From: [Limnothrix rosea] IAM M-220
GTDB lineage: Bacteria; Cyanobacteriota; Cyanobacteriia; Cyanobacteriales; MRBY01
Reading direction: 5' to 3'
Length of the DNA stretch: 64,000 nt
Assembly: GCF_001904615.1 (NCBI RefSeq)
Contig: NZ_MRBY01000014.1
Coordinates: forward strand, 19,647-83,646
How positions within the stretch are numbered: position 1 is the first letter of the stretch; each line of letters opens with the position of its first letter. This document shows positions 57,298 to 64,000 of this stretch, piece by piece. Made by a program: the position numbers and the translations under genes. The notes under the pieces are model-generated. The model saw nothing but the letters and a program-made list of their open reading frames with translations, ran no database searches and had not been told where the DNA came from.

Positions 57298-58158
57298 ATG
57301 GACGGGAGAATTGCTGGAGAATCTGCGGTGGATGAGCTAAGAACAGCCCTGAATTTAGCGACGGATGAGGAATTGCAGCATTTGACTCAGATTCTGTTTA
57401 GCCGCAAGTTTAATCCGCTGGATTATTTCCAAACGCCTCAACCGATTTTTGTTCAAACGCAACATCGCGATCGCCAAATTGAAAGTATCGAGCGACGGTT
57501 TCGCCATCTGGCGGCTGATGGTTTTACGGTGCTGCTTGGTCAGGCGGAAATGTTGAGTTATCGCGAAATTTTATTGCAGGTCTGCCACTTCCTGAAGCTG
57601 TCTAGTGAGCCGGGGATTAGCACCACCGACCTTGAGGCGGAAATTTTCCTCCATCTCACGGGCAAAGCTTGGCGCAAGTTACCTGCTGCCGAAAAGAAGT
57701 CACTACTCCACCGGGTTCAGCGTTCCCTCGAACGGGATTTTTTGCCGGAGCCTCTGCCTGTCCAGCTCCAACATAACCCCGTTCAGATTTTGTTGCGGGG
57801 TGGTAGTACGATCGCCGTGAGTACGATTTTAAAAACCGCCATTCTTAAAAATATTGCCCGGCAATTTGCCTTGTATTTTGCGTCCTCCCACATGACGAAG
57901 GTGGCCGCCGGTGGTGCAGGCAAGCTAGCGACAGTGCTGTCATCCCAAGCGGCCAAGAAAGGTTTGGCCACGACTGCCCTTAAGTATGGTGCGATGCGCA
58001 GTGTGTTTAGTGTGGTGGTGCCTGCGATGTGGGGCTGGTTCCTTGCTGATCTCGGTTGGCGGGCGATCGCCACAAACTACGGCCGCATTATTCCGATGAT
58101 TGTGACTTTGGCGCAAATCCGCCTCACCCGCGAAGAAATCGTCTGGCAAGAAAACTAA
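57298..58158 (+). CDS. YaaW-like protein of unknown function
   Basis: A 286-residue protein starting MDGRIAGESAVDELRTALNL. The N-terminal helical part with ATDEELQHLTQILFSRKFNPL and the Ala/Gly-rich hydrophobic segments around 170-260 (STIAVSTILKTAILKNI, VVPAMWGWFLADLGW) resemble the YaaW family. That family also occurs in enterobacteria, without known biochemical activity. Membrane association is likely. It converges with egtD at a 10-base gap. Confidence 0.65.
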   Translation: MDGRIAGESAVDELRTALNLATDEELQHLTQILFSRKFNPLDYFQTPQPIFVQTQHRDRQIESIERRFRHLAADGFTVLLGQAEMLSYREILLQVCHFLKLSSEPGISTTDLEAEIFLHLTGKAWRKLPAAEKKSLLHRVQRSLERDFLPEPLPVQLQHNPVQILLRGGSTIAVSTILKTAILKNIARQFALYFASSHMTKVAAGGAGKLATVLSSQAAKKGLATTALKYGAMRSVFSVVVPAMWGWFLADLGWRAIATNYGRIIPMIVTLAQIRLTREEIVWQEN

Positions 58159-58168
58159 AGAATTTCCA

Positions 58169-59161
58169 TTAAACAACTTGGGTCAAAATCAGGCTAAACC
58201 AATCCCGGCGATCGCCCCACACTTTCACCGTTTTTAGACCTTGCATGGCGAGATTATCCTGCAATTGTTCTAGCTCAAATTTGCGGGAAATTTCGGTAAG
58301 AATACTTTCGCCCCCTTGAAACTCAATGGTGGTATCAAGGCTAGGGAAGGTCACGGTGTGGGTCGCTAAACAGTCTAAATGCATTTCGATCTGTCGTTTA
58401 GGCACATTGTAAATGGCACGGTGACGGAAGTTGCGCGTCTCAAAATTTGCCCCATAACGGTCGTTTAGATGCTCAAGCATATTCAGGTTAAATGCGGCTG
58501 TAATGCCTTGGCTATCGTTGTAAGCCGCCTCAAGAATGTCAGAAGATTTATGGCGATCAAGCCCTAATAAGAAATAATCTCCAGTTCGTAAAGATTGGCG
58601 GGTTTGTTTAAAAAAGCGATCGCTGTCTGCGGCGGAAAAGTTGCCGAGGGTACTACCCAGAAAAATGAGCATCCGTGGTAAATCTCCCGCGTCCGGTAAA
58701 TGGGCGATCGCCTGCTCATAGGTGCCGATTAAGCCCGTAATCGAAAGAGTCTCATACTCCTGAAATAAGCGCTCTGCCGCAAACTCAACAATACTGGCAC
58801 TCACATCCACCGGCACATAATCTAGCTGCTCAAATTGTTGGTAGGCATCCAACAAAAATCTGGTTTTCGTCGAACTGCCACTGCCCAACTCCACGAGCTC
58901 TGCATTGCCTGTAATAGCCGCAATTTCTGACGAAACGGTTTTAAGAATTTCCGCCTCCGTACGCGTTGGATAATACTCCGGCAGTTCACAAATTTGTTCA
59001 AACAGGGCAGACCCCTTAACATCGTAAAAATAACGGGGTGAAATGGTTTTCGGCGTTTCCCTCAGACCTTGAAGGAGCTGTTTGCCTGTCTCTTCTAAAT
59101 CCTCTTTTTCCAGTAAATACACTAGTTTCAACTGCCCTGCTTGAGTCGTTGATGCAGTCAT
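58169..59161 (-). CDS. egtD: L-histidine N-alpha-methyltransferase EgtD
   Basis: A 330-residue SAM-dependent enzyme with family motifs PRYFYDVKGSALFEQI, CELPEYYPTRTE, VELGSGSSTKTR and FLGSTLGNF. EgtD trimethylates histidine to hercynine, the first step of ergothioneine synthesis. The expected partner egtB is not adjacent within the window. The start at 59161 gives the normal length. Confidence 0.92.
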   Translation of the reverse strand: MTASTTQAGQLKLVYLLEKEDLEETGKQLLQGLRETPKTISPRYFYDVKGSALFEQICELPEYYPTRTEAEILKTVSSEIAAITGNAELVELGSGSSTKTRFLLDAYQQFEQLDYVPVDVSASIVEFAAERLFQEYETLSITGLIGTYEQAIAHLPDAGDLPRMLIFLGSTLGNFSAADSDRFFKQTRQSLRTGDYFLLGLDRHKSSDILEAAYNDSQGITAAFNLNMLEHLNDRYGANFETRNFRHRAIYNVPKRQIEMHLDCLATHTVTFPSLDTTIEFQGGESILTEISRKFELEQLQDNLAMQGLKTVKVWGDRRDWFSLILTQVV

Positions 59162-59339
59162 ATGCTCTCGTCTCGACGTTTTCCGTAACTATTGTCCACT
59201 AAATGCCTAAACAGGACAATTCGGCGATCGCTCTCCATCACCTTCAATATCTCTTAACAAAGTGGGTTACAAAATTGGCAACCTCCCCAGTTCAAAAAAA
59301 GAATAAGCTACAGTGGGTGAGTCGGTTTGGTATGTACCC

Positions 59340-61112
59340 ATGCGAAAGTTGTTGATTACGCTGTTGTTTATCGTGGGCTTGGGATTGGCACTGGTGAATA
59401 TGCCCAGTCTCGCGACCCAAGGAAGCTACGACTCAGTGGTACTAGATTTCCGGGAAGACCTCGGCGAAGGGGAAATTTCTAGGCAACTCGAAAATTTTGC
59501 AAAACGCTTCAATGCCAGTATCCGATTAAACAGCGAGTTTTCCGCAGCAGACAATGTGTATGTAGCCGAAGGCAACGAAAAACTATTACAAGCCCTCCGC
59601 AAATCCGACCTCATAAAATCGACAGAATATATCGAACCCAACTACATTTACAGGACTTTCGCGACCCCAAACGACCCCGACTACGCAAAACAGTGGAATC
59701 TTCGCAGCATTAATGTCGAGCAGGCATGGACAGAAAATAGGGGTGAAGGCATTACCGTCGCCGTCATCGACACAGGTGTTAGTCGTGTTCCTGATTTAGA
59801 AAAAACAGAATTTGTTAAAGGCTATGATTTTGTCGGCGATCGCCCCGAAGCCAATGATGACGTAGGTCACGGAACCCACGTAGCCGGAACCATTGCCCAG
59901 TCTACCAATAATGGTTATGGCGTGGCGGGCATTGCCTACAACGCCAAAATTATGCCAATTAAAGTACTTGGCGCAAACGGTGGCGGCACAATCTCCGATA
60001 TTGCAGAAGGCATCAAATTTGCCGCAGACAACGGCGCAGATGTCATTAATATGAGCCTTGGCGGCGGTGGTGCTAGTCGTCTCATGCAAGAGGCGATCGA
60101 CTACGCCTACAGAAAAAACGTTGTCGTCATTGCCGCCGCTGGTAACGCAAACCAAAACTCAGCTTCCTATCCCGCCCGCTACCCGAAAGTAATCGGTGTT
60201 TCGGCGATCGACGCAGCAGGCATTAAAGCACCCTATTCCAACTACGGCGCAGGCATTGACATTACCGCTCCCGGTGGCGGTGAATCCGGCGGCATTCTCC
60301 AAGAAACCATCGACCCTAGTTCTGGCGCAGCCGTCTTCCAAGACTACAAAGGCACAAGTATGGCCTCTCCCCATGTTGCAGGGGTTGCCGCAATGATCAA
60401 AGCCGCCGGAGTAGAAGAACCAGCCGAAGTTTTACAAGTCCTCAAGCAATCCGCCCAAAAGATTAAAGACGATCCCTTTAACCATTACGGCGCAGGCTAT
60501 CTCAATGCAGGCGAAGCCCTCAGCGAAGCAGTCAAAGGCAAAATCACCTTTAAAGATTTCTTCCGTTGGCTCCGTGACAATGGTTACCTCAGTCCTCGTT
60601 TCTGGATTGACGGCGGCACGATCGCCCTCTTACCAAAGATTGCCATGGTGCTCGGTTCCTACCTCCTCGCCTTTTTCCTCCGCAACTATTTCCCCTTCGG
60701 TTGGAGTTGGGCATTTAATGGCGGCTTGGTCATGGGAAGTTCTGGCCTATTTTTCCTCAAAGGCTTCTACATTTTCGACCTATCCCAAGCACCTTTCCGC
60801 GTGCTGGGCAGCTCCCTGCCAGAACTGGGGAACGCCCTCAATGGCAGTCCTGTATTAAACCCAATCTTTGCTAGTGTTTTGATTCCCTTCGGATTACTTG
60901 TCCTAATCGCCGGAACAGAATTTGGCAAAAAATTTGGTGTTGGTCTTAGTCTGGGAGTAGCCTCTTGTCTTACTGTTTACGCCTTTACTTCACCCTTAGT
61001 TTGGGGACTAGGTTCTGGCCTAGTTGCGCAGGGATTTCTAGTTGTGAATGCAATCCTTTGTTTTGCCCTAGCTAGATTAATGATTAAAGATCCACTAAAA
61101 ACACAATCATAA
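59340..61112 (+). CDS. Membrane-anchored subtilisin-like (S8) serine protease
   Basis: The ATG at 59340 (MRKLLITLLFIVGLGLALV) gives a signal peptide and is preferred to a GTG at 59313. The mature part has a short propeptide-like region (about 30-110), then an S8 domain with the triad Asp144 (VIDTGVS), His177 (GHGTHVAG) and Ser340 (GTSMASPH). After residue 410 the last 180 residues hold four to five membrane helices, an unusual addition. The protease domain should face the periplasm. Substrate unknown. Confidence 0.92.
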   Translation: MRKLLITLLFIVGLGLALVNMPSLATQGSYDSVVLDFREDLGEGEISRQLENFAKRFNASIRLNSEFSAADNVYVAEGNEKLLQALRKSDLIKSTEYIEPNYIYRTFATPNDPDYAKQWNLRSINVEQAWTENRGEGITVAVIDTGVSRVPDLEKTEFVKGYDFVGDRPEANDDVGHGTHVAGTIAQSTNNGYGVAGIAYNAKIMPIKVLGANGGGTISDIAEGIKFAADNGADVINMSLGGGGASRLMQEAIDYAYRKNVVVIAAAGNANQNSASYPARYPKVIGVSAIDAAGIKAPYSNYGAGIDITAPGGGESGGILQETIDPSSGAAVFQDYKGTSMASPHVAGVAAMIKAAGVEEPAEVLQVLKQSAQKIKDDPFNHYGAGYLNAGEALSEAVKGKITFKDFFRWLRDNGYLSPRFWIDGGTIALLPKIAMVLGSYLLAFFLRNYFPFGWSWAFNGGLVMGSSGLFFLKGFYIFDLSQAPFRVLGSSLPELGNALNGSPVLNPIFASVLIPFGLLVLIAGTEFGKKFGVGLSLGVASCLTVYAFTSPLVWGLGSGLVAQGFLVVNAILCFALARLMIKDPLKTQS

Positions 61113-61364
61113 ATTACAGTTCAGAAACTGTGCGAATAACTTGTGTTCTCCGTAAAGAATCTCGGGTTAACCAGGTATCGGATTTATCGAAGATCAATTG
61201 ATTTCAATCCAAACATCATCGTAAGAGCATTTCGGAAAACGCCCATCGGATAGCTATGAAACCAAGCACTAAAATGTGCAACACGCTATATCTCCTTCAA
61301 CACAGCCGTTGATTGTTATTCACCCAAACACAAGACGCTATATTTGATGGAAGCCAAAGACTAA

Positions 61365-62768
61365 TTAGCGAGCATCAACACTTGATAAAGCGAGACGAAA
61401 TCCAAAACATGAGTTTTGACTATCGGGTGCATACCCAATACGGCTTGTTGCTCGACATACCTCAGGCATACTATTCCAAGAACCGCCTCTTAAAACTTTT
61501 GTCGAACTCCGTGCTTGACGAAAAGGATGATGTGTTCTTTTTGTGTGATAAGTTCGCACGTAGTCATCAGCACACCACTCCCAAATATTGCCCAACATAT
61601 CAGAAAAACCCCATACATTAGATTCCTTTAGACCAACATTTTGAGTCTTTTGGTCAGAGTTGTTTTTACACCAGATATGTTCGTATTTATGATTGATTTT
61701 TTTCGTTGAATTTTGCTGAATTTTATTAGCCTTGCAAGCATATTCCCACTCTACTTCACTTGGCAGACGATAGTTCCGCAAAGTCATCTGTTTTAAAAGC
61801 TGAGTAAACCGCTGACATTCATACCAAGAAACTTGTTCAACTGGCTGATGTGATCCTCTAAACTTTGATGGCTTTTTGGTAAAAGACAAACTCAGTTTTT
61901 TAATCTCCTTATTTTTTCTTGAGCAACTAATAACGGTCTGCCATTGAATTTGGGTAATGGGAAATCTACTCAAATAAAATTCTGGAATATCAATTTTTTG
62001 TTGCGGATATTCATTAGAACATCCCATACCTTCTGGTGAGCCTAATAGGAAAGAACCAGAAGGCACTCGCAGCATTTCAAGTTCAATGCCATTACCTAAA
62101 TCCTCGCATACATATAGACGGTTTGAGCTTTGAGGTATCTCTGCTTGAGTTTTAGGACTGGCTTTTTGAGTGGGTACTTTTTTTATTAGTTGCGTTTGAC
62201 ACGACCCGCAAATGGGACTATTTCCCGAAAAATGAGGGGTAATACGATTTTTCTGATGGCATTTAGGACATATTTGAATTGGGTAAATCTCACCTTTTAA
62301 GAGTAAGTCAATTTGCTCTTGAGCTAGATTTTCAGACGTGTGCATTAAATATTTAGAAAAATAATTTGGTGGAACAGAAATCAAAGTTTCTTGTAGCTCA
62401 AACAATACTTGATTTGTTGCTGAGACAGACTCTTGAAATGCTTTCAGTAAATCATAACTAGGGCTGTCATCAATCTGAAACATCAGGTCACATACGTATT
62501 GTTGTAACCTCAAACCTAGTCGTAAAAGATCTTTTTCTGCTTCACTCTCTAGCCTTTGTCTTGTTAATTCATCTATATGTTTTGTTGCCTCATCTTGTAG
62601 CTCGGTATATTTACGTTGAAGATCAGAATATTGATTATTTAATTCGTTATTAACATCACGATGATACTTAGTAGATTCACGGTCTTTCGCTCCAACAGCG
62701 TGAGTCGTAAATGCTGCGGCTGTTGCACTCACGGCGGCGATCGCCACACCGATTAAAGGTAAAACCAC
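61365..62768 (-). CDS. Membrane protein with coiled coil, zinc ribbon and FGE-sulfatase-fold domain
   Basis: A 467-residue protein from a GTG start, with AGGAGG overlapping the end of the gene before it. The order is an N-terminal membrane segment (3-25), a coiled coil (about 30-90), and a zinc ribbon with CPKC at 167-170 and CGSC at 187-190. An FGE-sulfatase/SUMF1 domain follows (220-467) with RLPSEVEWEYACK, MLGNIWEWCADD and KVLRGGSWNSMPEVC. The cysteine pair used by true formylglycine-generating enzymes is not in the GGSW segment, so the domain is probably a binding module. It follows an HNH-like gene by nine bases. Confidence 0.82.
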   Translation of the reverse strand: MVLPLIGVAIAAVSATAAAFTTHAVGAKDRESTKYHRDVNNELNNQYSDLQRKYTELQDEATKHIDELTRQRLESEAEKDLLRLGLRLQQYVCDLMFQIDDSPSYDLLKAFQESVSATNQVLFELQETLISVPPNYFSKYLMHTSENLAQEQIDLLLKGEIYPIQICPKCHQKNRITPHFSGNSPICGSCQTQLIKKVPTQKASPKTQAEIPQSSNRLYVCEDLGNGIELEMLRVPSGSFLLGSPEGMGCSNEYPQQKIDIPEFYLSRFPITQIQWQTVISCSRKNKEIKKLSLSFTKKPSKFRGSHQPVEQVSWYECQRFTQLLKQMTLRNYRLPSEVEWEYACKANKIQQNSTKKINHKYEHIWCKNNSDQKTQNVGLKESNVWGFSDMLGNIWEWCADDYVRTYHTKRTHHPFRQARSSTKVLRGGSWNSMPEVCRATSRIGYAPDSQNSCFGFRLALSSVDAR

Positions 62769-62777
62769 AATTGATAA

Positions 62778-63803
62778 CTACGCCTCCTCACTAGAGCTAG
62801 ATAAAGAACGTTGTTGATTTGGTAATAAAGCTTTTGCCCCAATCGGTTTGCCACCATGGGCTTCAGCCAGAGCCGCCGATTCTTGATAACGTTGTAGAGC
62901 TGCGGCAATACCGGAATGCACCGGACGCTCTGATAATTGTTGATGAAAAACACGAGACTCTTCGATACGTCGTAAACTTTTTTTGTGCTCGTATTCTAAA
63001 TCCGCCTCCAGCTTTTTAAGATAATCCAAATCCTGCTGAGTTAAAGACTCATAATATTCTTTCGTCTTTTCTTTGTGAGACGCTAAAATTCCAAAAAATT
63101 GCTTGACCATCCCTGCACCACCTACTGCTAATAATGCTGGAGAAAGAGTGACTAAAGCGGCGGCGATCGGTGGACAAGCAGCCATAACAGTCGTGACCCC
63201 AAAAGCAGAAACAGCCCCAACACCAGCACCGATCGCCGTTTCCTTTAAAGACTCTTTGCAAGCATCCTCCGCCGATATTTCTCCTCGGACAACTCGTAAT
63301 CCATTGTGCAACATCGCAAAAGGAGCCGTACTAATCGCGCCAATTACTGCCCCTTTCGATGCAGCCTGTACACCTGCTTTTAACGCCCCAGTTAAATTCT
63401 CAACACGAGCTTGAGCATGAATTTGCCCTTGTTCCTTCGGTGTCATTTTCTTTGCACCACGAGCACGATTTGCTCCACGATTTTCAAAAAGGAGATTATC
63501 TACGTTACCACTGCCACCCTTACTATGAGGATTGATATGACTAACATCTTTGTCTACTAGATATCTTTTCGTATTTTGGGCTCCATCTTTAGCCGTTGCT
63601 CCATACCTATGAGAGGGAGGAACCTTCTCTAACATTTGTTGTGCTTCAGCTGCATTTCTCCCTGATCCTCCACGAAGACCACCTCGCTTAAGATGGTTTA
63701 CTTTATCTGGCGTAAATCTTGCAATATCCTCGAAGGTCGCATGATGTCCTCTAACTGAAGCTGCACCCATAACACCAGCATTTTTTTGAGATTCATTAGA
63801 CAT
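62778..63803 (-). CDS. HNH-like nuclease/toxin-type protein with membrane segments
   Basis: A 341-residue protein from ATG 63803 (a GTG one codon earlier is possible). Residues 83-115 read like an HNH/endonuclease VII motif: DVSHINPHSKGG (His89, His93), NVDNLLFE (Asn100-Asn103), ANRARG (Asn112). After residue 140 come Gly/Ala-rich segments of glycine-zipper kind (IGAGVGAVSAFGVTTVM, ALLAVGGAGMV), then a charged helical C-terminus with a Ser-rich end. The layout recalls polymorphic-toxin or defence effectors. It is the first gene of a two-gene operon with the FGE-fold protein. Confidence 0.65.
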   Translation of the reverse strand: MSNESQKNAGVMGAASVRGHHATFEDIARFTPDKVNHLKRGGLRGGSGRNAAEAQQMLEKVPPSHRYGATAKDGAQNTKRYLVDKDVSHINPHSKGGSGNVDNLLFENRGANRARGAKKMTPKEQGQIHAQARVENLTGALKAGVQAASKGAVIGAISTAPFAMLHNGLRVVRGEISAEDACKESLKETAIGAGVGAVSAFGVTTVMAACPPIAAALVTLSPALLAVGGAGMVKQFFGILASHKEKTKEYYESLTQQDLDYLKKLEADLEYEHKKSLRRIEESRVFHQQLSERPVHSGIAAALQRYQESAALAEAHGGKPIGAKALLPNQQRSLSSSSEEA

Positions 63804-63917
63804 CACTGAGGCTCACGTGTTTAAAAAACAATATTTAGCTAGTGTAGCTTGGCGACCTCTAAAATAAGTGAAGCGATCTTAAAGATTTCTTTGTTATTGA
63901 GGAAATAGACTTAAACG

Positions 63918-63947
63918 ACAAAAACCCCCACCATTGCTGATGAGAGT
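63918..63947 (-). terminator. Possible terminator of a gene entering from the right
   Basis: On the minus strand ACTCTCATC pairs with GGTGGGGGT (several wobbles) around AGCAAT, followed by TTTT. It lies upstream of the HNH-like gene, so it would end a transcript that begins beyond the window. Confidence 0.4.
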
Positions 63948-64000
63948 CTTTGCTTAGCAAATGTATTCTATTGTCTTTTCAGAGCAATCAAATTGTTTTG

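Noticed and set aside
61365..62768. Formylglycine-generating enzyme or EgtB
   Set aside because: The catalytic cysteine pair of FGE is absent from the GGSW segment and there is no DinB-like domain as in EgtB.

Overview
The window is a stretch of cyanobacterial chromosome. The evidence is the many GCGATCGC (HIP1) octamers on both strands and several cyanobacteria-specific genes: psbX next to ycf66, the 29-residue petN, the plastid-type ribosomal protein PSRP-3 (Ycf65), a separate atpB-atpC pair, and a PTPA-CTERM secreted protein. Moderate GC content and the gene content fit a unicellular or thin filamentous HIP1-rich lineage such as the Picosynechococcus (Synechococcus PCC 7002)/Leptolyngbya PCC 7376 group. 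That placement is an inference and was not checked by any search.

Positions 1-8250 hold the effector half of a type I-D CRISPR-Cas system on the minus strand: cas3' helicase, cas10d with an HD nuclease motif, csc2 (cas7) and a csc1 (cas5) cut by the left edge. A WYL-domain regulator of the Sll7009 kind is divergently transcribed. The divergent gap holds two copies of AGTGTACGTA, candidate operators. Cas6, the adaptation genes and the array, if present, lie to the left of the window.

Positions 8300-27700 are mixed chromosome: a PTPA-CTERM exported protein, a large GT39/TPR membrane glycosyltransferase, 2-Cys peroxiredoxin, a cNMP-binding/PP2C phosphatase, a DUF218 protein, an aldo/keto reductase, a GT4 glycosyltransferase, 5'-nucleotidase, a mechanosensitive-channel-like protein, an SRPBCC protein, an ABC ATPase, dUTPase, a coiled-coil protein with an unusual C-terminal domain, and a TetR-cupin-OsmC operon. 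ndk follows, with a cluster of inverted repeats behind it.

Positions 27700-53200 are mostly housekeeping and photosynthesis genes: nurA, a TolB-like lipoprotein, ycf66-psbX, an orphan fused PhnE-type permease, recO-deoC, petN with a small membrane protein, the rimP-nusA-ylxR-infB translation/transcription operon, PSRP-3, atpB-atpC, rsmG, a REC-GGDEF protein, a DUF1537 kinase, dusA, a DRTGG/phosphotransacetylase-like protein and ispG.

Positions 53200-64000 hold a Uma2 nuclease-like gene, uvrA with a possible MITE directly behind it, a YaaW-like protein, egtD and a membrane-anchored subtilase. At the right edge is a two-gene operon pairing an HNH-like membrane protein with a membrane-anchored, zinc-ribbon, FGE-sulfatase-fold protein that lacks the catalytic cysteines. 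This pair is the best candidate for an undescribed system in the window. No tRNA, rRNA, CRISPR array or intact insertion sequence was seen.
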